Counted from the stretch's first letter, positions 23,431 through 36,520 are shown. The stretch: DNA of 64,000 nt from Eucommia ulmoides (GCA_016647705.1 CM028326.1:25683901-25747900); one strand, 5' to 3'. Numbers and translations are program-made. Notes: a model not told the origin generated them from the sequence alone.

Positions 23431-24476
23431 TTTGACCCTTAAAGTTTGGGGTGAGTGTCTAATTGATCACTGTAATTTTGAAAAACATTATATCTGACCA
23501 TGAGATTTGAGTTGTGTTAGTTTGATTTAATTATTAACGATTTGTTAAAATTTGTACCAAAATGGTGAGATGTCGTAGAGCTAAGATGTCATCGACGAAC
23601 CTGTCGATCAGTGATAGCGGATGCCGGTACTGCGAAGGAGATGAATAATATGGTTTCTTAGTAAAGTGAAGAAAAAGAAAATTGTAATTTGTACCATTAA
23701 ATTTATTGTAAGTGTTTAAATTGTTCTTATGAAATTAGTTGTACGCAGAGTGACAAAATTATCCATAAAATTAATCTTATGTGTCTTGCATGTGCATCTT
23801 TCTATCCATATTTTAACATTAGGGTTTATATCACTTATCTCCTTTGTATTTTTGCATTAAATTAGATATCTTCTCTGTCATTTTACAAATATCATTCACT
23901 TCCTTTATCTTTTTGGTCAAATACTACTTATTTCTTTTATCGATTAAAATTTTTTTTTTTTTTTATTGTAATGACAATTTTATTTTTATTCATTTAAAAA
24001 TAATAACAAAAGGATTATTTAAATATATGGCTCAACATAAAGGGTGAATGTTGTAATTTTTTTGTTTTGTTTTCCATTGGTCATCTTCTTCACCAACCTG
24101 CAACAATGGTGAGAATGAGATCCTCCCCCTCCACCTCTCCCCTCGCCTCTCCATGGTCTGCACCCTCCTCCTCGCTTCTTCTTCCATCTTCTCCTCCTCC
24201 GATACCATCCTAACACTCTATTAACAGATCAATGGCTACTTTGAAAAAATAAAAAATCAAACGTTGAAAAACGCTGTAGTCAATAAACTGCTTGAGTTTA
24301 TTTCAAGCTTGGCCTACTCTGTTTTGTATTTAGTTCATTCTTATCTATTTATTTTCTTCCTAACCATGCTCTGAAAAAGTCCACAAACATGTCCTTAACC
24401 TGTTCTTGTTCACATTTTCTTTGCTCTCTCTCTACAAATACTCCCAAAACCCACCAAATTGGCAAATTCCAATCCA

Positions 24477-24478
<2 letters not shown>

Positions 24479-24510
<32 letters not shown>
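24479..24510. repeat. CT microsatellite upstream of the small gene
   Basis: About 15 CT units, 115 bases before the ATG at 24625. CT runs like this are common in plant 5' UTRs. Confidence 0.85.
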
Positions 24511-24512
<2 letters not shown>

Positions 24513-24624
24513 ATCTGATTTTCTCTCACTAGACAAAAATTTCAAGCCACGTCCATTGAAACTCTGAACCCAGAATCATATATAACAGTTAATGCTTGCA
24601 TTTCACCGAAATTGAAAGCTCAAA

Positions 24625-25077
24625 ATGAGGGGAAAATTGAACGGCCAAAATAGGTTCTTGAGGCTAATCATAATTCCGATCAGGGTCCTGAGCAGAGCAA
24701 AAGATTTGTACGTGAAGAGCCTGACGGGTTGCGCCGACAGAGTCAGCTATGGCGGCGGCATGTTGGGTGTCTCCGCAGGGCCAGTCCCCTCCGTGCCGAG
24801 GAGCTTCAGTGTCGGATCGTCCTATTCCGGTGGAAGCGATTCCGAGGATCTCCGGGAGCTGATCAGAGCTGCCTCAACGAGGAGTAGTGGGGTTATGGAT
24901 TTGTACGGGAAATAGCGAGGAGGTGGTCGGCGACGGTGGCGGTCGCGGGATCTAGAGGGGTGCCGAGGAGCTGCAGCGTTGGGATGGGGAGGATCGACGA
25001 AGACATTGCATGTGTTTTCGGAGAAGACGATGATTTGACAGTAAGGATCCGAGAAAAACAGAGGAATCACCGTTCAT
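24625..25077 (+). pseudogene. Small uncharacterised plant protein, frameshifted
   Basis: ATG at 24625 opens an intronless frame of 96 residues: RLIIIPIRVLSRAKDLYVKS, then TGCADRVSYGG, VPSVPRSFSVGSS and DLRELIRAASTRS. This is the signature of a plant-only small protein family of unknown function (family text: P.R.LSKARDFYV.S.T.C..RVSYG...PRS.SV...S..DFRELVRAAS). The frame stops at 24913-24915. The expected C-terminus follows in another frame at about 24903-25077: GVPRSCSVGMGRIDEDIACV then FGEDDD, ending TAA. A single-frame slip near 24895-24905 would explain this. The usual ending with a YPRSRSY-type motif is not kept. It lies inside inverted repeats, so it may be a transposed copy. The family is recognised from memory; its role is unknown. 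Confidence 0.6.
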
Positions 25078-25679
25078 AATTCTACCAAGGAATCCAACAG
25101 CACCCCAATTTCTCATTCATTCTCCTGCAATTTAAGGTACCCAAGAAAGAGAAACTGCGTCCTTGGACATGAAGGGAGAGGCCATGGTCGGCCATCGTTC
25201 TCCTTTGGCAGAGGATGAAAGTCTGAAGGTAGAGGGATGGGGAAGAGGAAAAAATACATTTTGATCCCTAATGGTAAAAAATATAATTTAAAAAAAATAA
25301 GGGATGCTAATGAATTTTTATAAAAATAAAAATATAATTTTTTCAAAATAACATAAGGGCATTTATGTATTTTTACACAAAAAAAGAGGTCAAAGGAGGA
25401 GACTGATATTTGCAAAAAAACAGGAGAGATATCTGGTATAGTGTAAAAAAACAAGAGAGATAAATGGTATAAACTCTTTAACATTATTGTTAATTTTTTA
25501 CCTATATTGACATCCAGCCCAAACCTTGAGGTCAAATGTGTTGTTTAATTCATAAGGGCTAATTAGACATCTATCCCAAACTTTTAAAGTTAAAAGTGTA
25601 ATTTTATTTTTAAATTTAACGATTGTACTTTTGCAAAATCCCTAGAGGGCAAGTGGTTACCAAAATATGACACAGGGTA

Positions 25680-26334
25680 GGGATGGTCGTGGGCCGGGCT
25701 TTAGATAGGGTATTACAAAAAAACACTAGGCCCTAGCCTGACCTGACCCTATGATCGAGTCTTATTTTCATGCCCACGTCCGGCCCTACAAAAAAAAAAA
25801 TCAACTCCAAGATCGGCCCTATATATATATATTTAATTTTAAAAATAAACACTAAAATATAAACATAAACACTAAAACATAAAAGCGATCAACGACAAGG
25901 CGAGACTCGCGGCGAATAAAAGCTATCGACGGCGAACGAAATCGGCAAATAGAAGCGATCGACGGTCAAGGAACGTGATAAACGACAACAACAAGGAAAT
26001 ACAGGCTGACAGGGAGGGAGGGAGGTTTCGAGAACGAAGACGAATGAAGATTGAAGAGGTAGGCACGGGACGGTAAGCGACGGATGAAATGAACTAGGGT
26101 TGAATTTGTTTGATATCTATATATATATAATTTTTTTTTAAAAATTAATTATCAGGCTTAGCCAAGTCGGCTCTAAAATTTTTTGTTCCGGCCCTAGTCC
26201 GATCCTAAATTTAATCGAGCATGAAAATCAAAACCTAAGTTCTGCCCATGGGATTAAAAACTAAAGCACAAACCCTAAAAGAAAGACTGGACTGGGCAGG
26301 TCGGGCAGACCCCTGGGCCCATGGCCACCCCTAA
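25680..26334. mobile_element. hAT-like foldback element
   Basis: The left end TAGGGATGGTCGTGGGCCGGG and the reverse of the right end TAGGGGTGGCCATGGGCCCAGG are inverted repeats, followed by further inverted text (GATCGAGTCTTATTTTCATG against CATGAAAATCAAAAC). The (T/C)AGGGGTGGCAA-type end is typical of a plant hAT family. An exact 8-bp target duplication was not found. It is 655 bp and non-coding. Confidence 0.6.
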
Positions 26335-26547
26335 TACTTGGTAAAGTGTAATAAAATATTATCTATCTTATTTTTTAATTACTTTTTTGGAAAGTATATT
26401 TTTTTTCAAAATATTTATATGTGAAATGATTATTATATATATATTTAACTTTAATATTTAAAAAAAAAAAAAAAAAAAAACTTTTTTCGGTCTGAGACCA
26501 AACAAAACTTATAAACTCCGAATAAATGTAAAGCGGAAGACATAGTC

Positions 26548-26910
26548 TCAGGTTCAAATATTGCTCATCTCTCAATTTTTATTCACTTGGATGAATGATC
26601 GAGAGATTTTTATTCACTTGGATGAATGAACGACCATGATTTATTCGATTTTAATAATATTACCTCCCCACAAAAATATTGTAACCTTTAATCTCCCATT
26701 AATTGCTCACAAATCCATTTTTCTCAATTTTCTCTCATAGCCTCAAGTTCAAATATTGCTCATCTCTTAATTTCTATTAACTTGGATAAATGAACAATCA
26801 GGATTTGTCCAAATATAATAATATTACCTCCTCACAATAATATTATAACCTTTAATCCCCCATTAATTGCTCACAAATCCATTCTTCTCAATTTTCTCTC
26901 TTTAAATTAT
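26548..26910. repeat. Tandem duplication, about 190-bp unit
   Basis: The unit starting CCTCAGGTTCAAATATTGC at about 26548 is repeated from about 26741. Both end with TTAATTGCTCACAAATCC and CTCAATTTTCTCTC. A third copy of this end lies at about 33318-33385, on the other side of the L1 LINE, so the LINE seems to have landed in this array. Confidence 0.75.
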
Positions 26911-27119
26911 ATTTAAATAAGTTTGAAATGATAGATAAATAAATAAAAAACACATAAATATTTCACTTACTACACTTTTTATTTATAAATATATATTCTT
27001 TTTTATATTCTTTGTTTCTTATATAAGTGTAAATAGAAGTAATGATTTATTTATTTTTTCCTTCTTATGCAAATAATTTCTTTGTTTTTTGGTAAATGGA
27101 GAAATAAAAAAAAAACAAA

Positions 27120-30100
27120 CTAAGAACAATAAGAAGGGCCCTCAGAATACATGTCCGCAATTAGGTATCTCTCAAGCTCAACCGGGGTGCGAGGTGGGGG
27201 GGGGGGGGTGGGTTCTTCTAGATAGTGCATCTCAGATCTACTATTCGTCCCCATCCAAGCAAGGAGGTCTGCACATTGATTATTAGCTCTCCTGGTGGCT
27301 TGAATCTCAAACTCATGGTTTTCGATGATATGCTTGCATTCCATCATCCAACCCCTTAGCAAGTGGGTCTCCGAGTAGTCTTCTTAAATGAGATTAACCG
27401 CTTCCTGAGAATCAGATTCCACCACCACTCTCGAAAAACCCTTGGTGATTGCTAGGCTTAGACCCGCGTGGATGCCTCTAATCTCTGCTTCCAAGGCAGT
27501 GCAAGACTCCAGGTGACCAAAGAAACCTATCTCCCAAGCTCCATCCATTATTCTTAAAAGGCCTCCAACTCCTATTTTCTCAGGATTACCCAGCGCACTG
27601 CCATCCGTGTTCAGTTTAAACACACCTGCAGGGGGAGAAATCCAATTAGGCCTGAGAGAAAGAAAATTGCCATTACTGATTTGGAGATGATAGAATACTT
27701 CCAATATTTCCTTCGCTTCGTGAAAGACTTGGGAGGCAATCAAGGAAGCATTTTGAGAGATTCATTCAATGGCGTCCTTGTTCCTATCCTTCCAAATCTC
27801 CCAAATAATGGCCACAAAAAAATAAATCTAAGGGGGTTTGATGGATCTCCTTTTAAGGTGTTTAGTTATCCAGTCCTGGATGCTCATGTCAAGATCCCGC
27901 CTCAAAGTGTTCTTGTCTAGAAACATGCTCCAGATGGTCCAAGCTTTTGCGTAAGTTCTTAGCACGTGATCAATGGATTGATTAGCACTATTACAGCGCG
28001 CACATATAGCCGAAACATCATATGACCACTTTGCCCTCAACAAGTTGGTCATCAGTCTCTTGTGAAAGATTTTCCAAAGGAAAATTTTGATAGATCGGAG
28101 AATTTTGAGCTTCCAAATCCACTCCCAATTTTGGGAAGAATTGGAAGAAGAATAATCCGGAATCAGAACATAGGCCGACTTCAGGGAAAATTTCCCGGAG
28201 TTTTCCAGAAGCCATATGGCCACATCATCTTTCTGAAGATTGGGGGGCTCATAGTTAAGAATATCATTGACTTGGCTGTCAGAAATAAAATGTCTGATTG
28301 GCAGAAGGAACCAACTACCAGAATCATCCAAGATATCTGCAACCTTAAGATCAAAATTAAATTGAAGCTCATTACTGCCCAACGGCCCATCCCCGCACCA
28401 CCAATCCATCTAAAGGTTGACATTGACTCCATTACCAATTTTTCATTTTAAACCTTCAGAGATGATAGTACAAGATTTGAAGATACCTCTCCAGATGTGG
28501 AAACCCCCTTGAAGCTTTTTCCAAAGATTGGGGTTTCTATCCATGTTATATTTATTAACAAATAAGTCAATCCAAAAGCAATTTTTATCGTTAGAAACAA
28601 TTTTCCAGGCGAGTTTAGACATAAAAACAAGGTTAGAAATTCTAGCCCTCCTGATGTTTAGACCTCCCATAACTGAAGGTGAACAAACCTTATCCTAGTT
28701 GACTAGATGAAATTTCTTTTTATCATTTGAATCTCCCTAAAGAAAGTCCCTGGCTACTTTATCAATTTTATCACAAATTTTAAGGGGAAGAGGGTTAGTC
28801 TGCATGAAATAGAGAGAAATCGAATTTAAGATTGATTTTATCAGAGTAACTCTGCATGCAATAGAAAGATTATTAGCTTTCCAGTTAGAAAGTCTTTTTT
28901 GCATTTTCTCCAAGATGAAATTAAAATGTCTCCCACTAAATTTTTCATGGAAAAGCAGGGTACCAAGGTAGGTCCCCAATTCTTTACATAGGCGGATACC
29001 CATGTTTTTGCTAATTTCTCTAGCTGTCTGATTACATACCTTGGGCGCCACGTAAATCCTGGATTTATTAAAATTAACAAGAAGACCTGAGGCAGCAGAG
29101 AAATTAGTCAGTGTGTTAACAATGGAATCAAAACTTCTTCTATCAGCCTAAGCGAAGAAGAGGGTATCATCCGCAAAGAAGAGGTGGGAGACAATCGATC
29201 CGTTTCTCCCAATCTTCAAGCCCTTTCACTTTTTTTGGTGAACTTCCTCATTGATCAAACTTGAGAGTCTCTCCATGCACAAAAAAAAAAGGTACGGGGA
29301 CAGGGGGTCCCCTTGGCGGAGGCCTCTCCTGAGAGAAAACCCTTCAAGGGGCTCCCTGTTCCAAAGATCATAACTAGCTCAATCCAGTTACGGGGAAAAT
29401 TGAAATAAAGAAGAGTGTTCTCCAGGAAATCCTAGTTCAATTTATCATAAGCTTTTTCAAGGTCGATTTTAACAATCATACCCCCTTTCTTATCTTTAGA
29501 TTCCTTAAGTTTGTGAAGCACCTCCTGGGCCATAATAATGTTATCAATAGTTTGTCCACCCCGAATAAAGCTACTCTAGAAGGGTCCTACAATATTAGCC
29601 AACAAGGGTCGTAGTCTAGCCACCAAAATTTTTGTAACCAGTTTGTACGGAACATTGCATAAGTTAATAGGGCGAAAATGATTAATTTTCTCTGGGATGT
29701 CAACTTTGGAGATAAGCACTATAAGCGTCTCATTCATTTTAGGTGGCATGTCCCTCTCATAAAAACAAGATTTAACAAATTCAAAGAGGTTTCGACCCAC
29801 CTTATCCCAATTCTTCTTAGAGAATATAGCTTGTTAGCCATCAGGCCCAGGGACTTTAAGATCTCCTGTAGTACTAAGATTGGATTTAATTTCCTCATCC
29901 TCTGGCACCAAGCAGAGGGAAGAATGACCAACAAGCTTGATAGAGTGGAGACAAACCATGCCCTCTATGGACGGACAGAGGTGAGAGGGGGGGTTCTCAC
30001 AGAAAAGATCATAAAAAAAAATCCCCTAACATGGTTTTGATGTCATACTGACTATCAAGCCATAGATCATTTGCGTCTTTAATCATTGACACCCTATTCT

Positions 30101-31213
30101 TTCTCCTCCTATGATTGGTAGCAGCGTGGAAGAACTTAGTGTTTTTATCCCCAACAGACAACCACTAAATCTTGGATTTTTGGTGCCAAAAAATTTCTTT
30201 TTTCTTGAGGATGTCAGCATAATCCCTTCTCAAGACCCTTTCCAGCACATCCAATCTATTAGAAAATTTAGTATCTTGGTATTTTTGGATACCCTAAATT
30301 CTAGCAAAAAGTTGTTTCTTAATTTTGAATATATTCCCAAAAACCTCCTTATTCCAAATTTTGATTTATTTAGTAAAATTTTTAAGGTTATAACTCAAAT
30401 TACCATTATCACTAATCCAGGTATTGTCCAAGAAGGATTTGAAGTCAGGGGGTGTTCAAGCCACATAGCTTCAAATCTGAAAGGACGGGAAAAATTTGAA
30501 AACTTGAGACTAAGAACATGGTTCAGGAGAGGAGAATGATTAGAGTACGTACGCGGAAGGTTTTCAACCCTAGCTTCAAGGAAAACGGAGCACCAATCCG
30601 CATTAGCCAAGGCCCTATCCAGTCTTTTGCTTAATCTGAGACCATGCTTATTAGTTCTAGACCAAGTCATCGTCGACCCACTAGCGCCCAGGTCATTCAG
30701 GCCGCAAGAAGCAAACTTGGAATTAAAGGTATTAATACGGTGAATGTCCTAAGCACTAGAGGGTCCACTTGTCTCAGATTGGGTGCTGATGTCGTTGAAG
30801 TCACCTACTGCCAACCAAGGAGAATTAATGTTCTGGGAAAAAAATTTCATCTCTTCCCAAAGTTTTTTTCTTTTGCTGGGGTTCGGATGGCCATAGACGA
30901 CAGAAAACATCCACTCCTCGAAGCCCACCATAGACACCTTGGCATGAATGACCTGATTGGTGACATGCATTTGGCTAACAATAGCTTTGTTTGGGCACCA
31001 GAGGACCCATATACCCCCAGAGCGGCCAGTAAGATCAATGTGAGACGCCGTCGTATAGCCTAGAGAAACAAAGAAGTTCCCCATGCTACCTAGATCTACT
31101 TTGGTCTCTAGCAAGACAACAACCTTCGGCCTTTTAGAATTGAAAATGTCCCAAAAAGCATTCCGAAATTGGCCATTTCCGGTGCCTCGGCAGTTCCAAG
31201 TAAGAATCCGCAT
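27120..31213 (-). pseudogene. L1 ORF2 polyprotein (endonuclease, RT, zf-RVT, RNase H), broken
   Basis: This is the polymerase ORF of the LINE, expected length about 1300 residues. The FADD catalytic box, the endonuclease N-terminus (LTWNCRG) and the RNase H aspartates (TDGSAL, ESD) are all readable. The frame is interrupted by multiple stop codons, for example next to the FADD box and before the zf-RVT region. A plant L1 with a C-terminal RNase H is an established type. Confidence 0.8.
27192..27208. repeat. G homopolymer in the LINE 3' region
   Basis: A run of about 14 guanines within the RNase H tail; a possible sequencing or length-variation site. Confidence 0.7.
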
Positions 31214-31539
31214 GGTGATTTTAGAAGGGAAACTTGGGAGGGGCTCCGATTCACTGAGCTGCAGTAGGTTTTTGCTCCTCATCACTAGCATGTCCCATGC
31301 TTGCACACTCTCTAGCGAGACCTCTATTAATAGAGGTTTTGGTGTTCGCTTTTCCATTAATTTCACCAAGAGTCTTACTTCGTCCACCAGCTAGAACACC
31401 TCCACACATTTAATCAACTCTTCCGTGAGCTCTATGAACAGGGAGAAAAAGAATCTTTGGAGGAGATTTGTTCGAATCTCTTCCATAGCTAGGCCTTAGA
31501 ATAAGGTTGGAGTCTTGGGGTTTCGTTGGTTGAGGGGGG

Positions 31540-33245
31540 TGTTTGGAGATGGAAGGGTCCTAGGAAGGAGAAGAAGAATGTGGTAGTGAATTGGTTGAGA
31601 CTGATGGAGGGTTATTATGATGGTTGGTAGGCGTGACTGTAGCGATTGTGCCATGATGGACAGCTCCTTTCCGAGACACCTCCACCCCTGCCTCTTGAAG
31701 ACCTGAATCACTAGCAGTCACCGGCATGACCTTGAAAGAAGAGGCCATACATTTTCCAACTGTGTTATTGGAGCCCTGAGCCATTGAACTTTGTCCCTTT
31801 CCAAGGTGATTAACTTCAACCCTTTGGTCAGGTTTGTCCGTTTCAAAGTTTCTTTTAACCCAACCACTATGGTTAAGGTTAACATCCTCATTTGTTTGGT
31901 GGGCTTTACCCATACTCGAAGGCCTTGCTTCCATTCTTGGCTTATTTTTATAGAGGTGGCTCGTTTGGCCCTTTTTAGCTTTAGGCTCAGCACATCCTAA
32001 ATACAAATTGTGGCCATTTATGGTGGGCCCTTTGCTTGCCCCATTAATGTCTCGTTCGGGCTTGCTGTTCCCAAATTTCCTCTGCCTCTTAACCAGAAGC
32101 CATGGCCCGTAGCCATCCTACCCAGCATCTAGGGTAACGGGTTCCTCAAGCCCTAGGTCTTTCCCAATGGAAGTGACATTAGCCTTATGATTATCCTTGG
32201 CTTTGGAACTCGAGTCGATGCCCGTTGGAAAGCCCTCATCTTTTCCGGCGACTTTTCGATTTTCTCTGTTGAGTTTTTTCCATGGGGCACATTTCCATAC
32301 GAAACACGTCCACATGTATAACAAAGCCCATGCAGACTCTCGTACTCAGCTTTAAACACCATCCCTCTCGTACGAAACCTGGCAACAAGAGGTTTGTTAA
32401 GATCAATTTCTACACAGATTCTCGCGAACTTTCCTATGTATTTCGCTACCGTATTCCTATAAATTTTGACCAGTCTTCCTAATTTTCTTCTGATGCTATA
32501 AATGACTGGAGCCTCGTAGTATTCGAACGGAATATTTGGAAGTCTAACCCAAACTGTTGTACGCGATTCTGTCGCATACTTTGGTCTAAAATCCGGCTCC
32601 CACTTTCAGACTGTGAGGTAATGATCAAGGATGACCCAAGGGCCCTTAGTAAGCACCTTATGAGCATCAACCACTCGATCAAACTTAGCCAAATAGAACC
32701 TATAATCAAGATTAATGAGCTCGAAATACCCTTGCAACTTCCAGATCATCCTAGCTTTTTCACATAGGATCTTGTATCCAATCGATCGTCCCATAAGCCT
32801 GATGATTAGCGTATCCTTCCATCTTTCTCTGATTTGAGATAAGATGGAGTCAGGAATGTAAACCTCTGGAATTCCGTCTCCATCCATGTCCTCATCTAAA
32901 TTAGGGTTTATCTCACCAGCTCATGCCTCATCGTCCGCATCAAAATAAACTTCCTCCAAGATTTTCTTGGGAGAATTGCCATTCCCATTCAGCACATACT
33001 TGAAGGATTTCATTTGGACACTTCTTGCGAGCTCAACTTGAGTTTGTTTTTGCGGGAGCTCCATCTCATGCTCATCCTTGCTCATTTCCTCTTCATCTTT
33101 ATTTGATTCCTCCATCTCTGTAATGATTTCAAGATTAGTATGATCATTCTTGATCTCTTTTTTAACTTCGCTCGATCCCATCATCTTCCTCCGAGGATAG
33201 TTCTACAATCTTTTCTTTAGGAGTTTCTCTCTCTAGACAAGCCAT
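31540..33245 (-). pseudogene. L1 ORF1 (DUF4283 and zinc knuckle), broken
   Basis: Nucleic-acid-binding ORF1 of the LINE above. Domains are seen in three frames: MACLERE... (33245 down), the DUF4283 region (32887-32606), and KYIGKFARICVEIDLNKP with GLCYTCGRVSYGN (32450-32270). At least one frameshift lies near 33170 and one or more stops lie before and after the DUF4283 domain. The knuckle reads CYTCGxxSYGN rather than the usual CxxCGxxGHxxxxC. Confidence 0.7.
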
Positions 33246-33289
33246 TTTCTTACTAACTTAAGAATGAAGGAGAGCTCAATAAATATATT

Positions 33290-36200
33290 TCTTGCATTCT
33301 CATTAATTCTCAATTCACACCTTTAATCCCCCGTTTAAATGCTCACAAAATCCATTTTTTTTTTCAATTTTCTCTCTTTAATATTTTATTCAAAATAAGT
33401 TTTAAATGATAAATAAACTATATGGAAATAATTTCATATACAAAAATGAGATAAAAAGTACAAACATAATAAAAAGTAAAAAATAACAATTAAAAATTCA
33501 CAAGCCCATTGTTTTTTAATTTGAGTGAAAACATTATTAAATAAAGTCTCATATGAAAACTTCACCAAGGTAAAAAAAAAAATAACTAAATGAAATAGTT
33601 TTTATATAAACTAGTATATAACCCATACCTGAAGACAATGGTGTAAAACAATAAAAATGAAAAATTGACATAATTTTATGTATATACAACATTCAACATC
33701 TATTTTATCATATCTATAATAATTAACAATCGAAACGAATATTTCACACCTATTTGATTTGAATATCAATAATAACTAATAATTAAACATCAATAATCTA
33801 ATAACATTTAAATCTTATAACAAAACTCACCCAAGACATTACTAAAATAAGACGTCCTCAAACAAAAAATACACAATTAATCTATAATAATTTGAGATTT
33901 TTCAGTAGAAAGTTAAATATAATAAGTTGAGACAATTACAATTATAATAATATTTACGAATAAACAATATTTGTCGTTGATAGATAAATATCCATTTTCA
34001 CCTCTTCATTGACCTACAAAAACCCAAAAAAAAAAGGGCATAATCTTCCCTATTTATACAACATCCAACACCTATTTCAATTGAACATAAATAACAACAA
34101 AAATTAAGACTAAAACTTATACTGATATAAAGAGTTTCCCAATAAGTGAATAAAACAAAGAAAGATTATATATTCTTTACATTGCAATCAAATGTTCATC
34201 TCACTTTTTAATAAATCAAGAAATTTCAGGACAAATTTAAATACAATAATTTAAGACAATCACATTTATACTTTCGCATAAACAATAATTTATAATATAA
34301 CTCATCCACAATCCAACCCAATAAATAATTATATAAATCTGATAAGATCAACTTAATACAAACACATTAATGTCTTCCGCATATTAATCGTCAAAACTTT
34401 TGATGGTTAAGTTTTGTACATCAAGAAAAAAACTTAAAAATTAAAATAATAAAAATAATTATTTTTTACGCATATTCCTAAGAAAATAGTAATTTTTACT
34501 TCAATAAAATAACCTTACTTAAGAAATAAAAATTATTACAAAAGAAAATCCTAATTCAACTAAATTTACAATTCAAATATTTTACTCAATTGTTAAGACA
34601 AAGTAACAACACACTTCAATTAAAATTTCTAGTACCCCAATACCCCAATCTATAGCACCTATCATCATAAAGAATTATAGTTTACACTTTTTTTCCTGTT
34701 TCACAACATAGGTTCCAAAAGGTTTCTTTCTAACAGTTTAGTTAGTTATAAACATGATCAAATGAAAATAAAAATTATAAAGAAATATGAATATGACATT
34801 AAAGATGTTGTAGTGTGAGGAATAACCCAAACTATTTCTCACGGTAAAGAATTAGCATAAAAATTATATTTTGATAATACCAACAAAAACTAAAAGAACT
34901 AAAGAGATCACATCACTAAAAAGTAAATATTAATTAATAAGAAGTTATTGACATTGATGGTATACTTTGTTGGCGAAGATACATCTCCTAATTCAAACCT
35001 AGACACTTGCAAAACATTCAATCCATTCCCGTCAACTGTAAAGTTAAAAATTTTCAATAGAAAATTATGATAAAATAAATTATATATTCTACTTATAGAT
35101 TTTTTTAAATAATAAAACAATTAGTCCATAATCGGAAAAGATTGTCAAAAAATAAGACGAACAAATATAATTACAACATTGCATCAACTTTAAATAGGGA
35201 CGAAGATGTTAAAATATTAGTGTACGTGCTCTCACTTTTAGGTTTTGTTCCAATGTTTTCAGAACAAAATTGTTTCAAGAAACTTAGAACAAAAAAATAA
35301 AATAAAATGGGAATACAAACACAAAACAAGGCCAAATTGAGACTATCTCATTTGCTAATTTTTGAACGCTCCTCAAGAACTTGTACAATGCAATTGCCTG
35401 GCCAATCGTTCTTACCCTTCGAAAAAAATCTATTCTACAGAGAGTAGATGTACTGCATACTACCATAAGAGCAAACCTGAAAAAAAAAAAAAAATCGTAT
35501 TAAACTTTCTTAAGCCAACACATTTTAGTATATATCTAACAGAAAAGATGAGCAAATATTATATAAGAAGGATAATTATTTTAAAATTACATCAACTTGG
35601 AACAAAAGTTTTAAAAACATTAAAACTTAAACTTATTAAATCAATTTTGATCCATCCACATTCCAAACCATGGCAACTAATCATATGCGTATCATTTCTA
35701 CATAATTACTCATTTCACAAAAGACAAAAAATTAAATATAAAAGTAACAATCTTCCATTTAAAAAATAAAAAATTATTTCCAAGTAAACAAACTACACAC
35801 CAAAAATGAACAAAATAAACTAAAATTTATGCAATTCTATGATAGTAAAAGTTCTAAGCCTAACAAAAATAACAAATAACAACTATTACAATTAATTGAA
35901 CTACAAAAATGAAGTTTTTGATGAAAACGGGGTCTATGTGATATCCAAGGTTGCAACAACATCATATAGGAGCATCACCCCATGATAGGCAAAAGAAGAA
36001 AAAAAATAGATTTTATGTTCTACCGAGCATTACTAAAAGGCTATTAATATTAAAAAAAATAAAAAAATAGTCATTGTATAAAACAATAACTTTGCTTCAG
36101 AATTATCAAATTGAAATAGTTCAGAAAAATAAAGAAATAAAAAAAATATAAACTACTTCACTGACAACTTAAAATAACTCTAAAAAAATAATAAATAGAA

Positions 36201-36480
36201 ACTATAATAATTGGTTGAACTACGAAAAAAAAATAGATGAAAAAGGGGACCATGTGATATCCAGGGGAACTATTGCATAAACAAGTTTTAACTTGAAATA
36301 GGCAACAAAAATCCAAGGTTGCGGCAACATCACATACAAAAGTTATAGGCAGTGCATCATCTTGTGATCCTAAATTGATGAATGGAACCCTATATCGCCA
36401 ATTGAACCCTTATTTCAAATAGAGGAAAACATGGACATGCTCAAAAGATTCAATCTATGGTAAACAAATAAATTAAAATT
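33290..36480. other. AT-rich intergenic DNA, no gene
   Basis: No coding frame with family similarity was found. A MITE scrap at 35230-35300 (GTTCCAATGTTTTCAGAACA) and a diverged duplication at 35870-36000 against 36180-36330 (TGAACTACxAAAAA...GTGATATCCA) are visible. Poly-A and poly-T tracts are frequent. Confidence 0.6.
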
Positions 36481-36519
36481 TTAAGACATAAAATGCACAA
36501 ATTTTTTAACACAGGAATT

Positions 36520-36520
<1 letters not shown>

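Larger units (their letters stand above)
23430..25610. mobile_element. Foldback element with two nested inverted-repeat pairs around a host gene copy
   Basis: The outer arms (about 23430-23545 and 25510-25605) are inverted copies of the CTTAAAGTTTGG family also found at 14640/18385. The inner arms (about 23825-23930 and 25370-25485) are a different inverted pair (TTTATATCACTTATCTCC against GGAGAGATA...GATAAATGGTATAAA). Between them, 24600-25080 holds a frameshifted small plant gene. No transposase is present. It could be one composite gene-carrying element or MITEs that happened to insert on both sides; the symmetry favours the first. Confidence 0.45.
27080..33260 (-). mobile_element. L1-type plant LINE with RNase H, nearly full length, defective
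   Basis: The element runs on the minus strand. ORF1 starts at about 33245 (MACLERE): an acidic N-terminus, a DUF4283 domain (IRERWKDTLIIRLMGRSIGY... near 32610-32860), the FARICVEIDLNKPLV segment, a degenerate zinc knuckle near 32300 (CYTCG...), then a polar tail to about 31560. ORF2 starts at about 31213 (MRILTWNCRGTGNGQFRNAF) with an EEP endonuclease (AVGDFNDI near 30800). Reverse transcriptase follows from about 29820 to 28440, with FADD at 29167-29178 intact, then zf-RVT near 27900-28200 and RNase H (FKLNTDGSALGNP near 27600; VVVESDSQEAV near 27400). An A-rich end (CCAAAAAACAAAGAAA on the minus strand) lies at 27079-27094. Several stops and frameshifts disrupt both ORFs. No clear target duplication was found. 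Confidence 0.9.

Noticed and set aside
29678-31394. Plus-strand frames of 100-140 codons
   Set aside because: They are antisense shadows of the L1 ORF2 endonuclease and reverse transcriptase.
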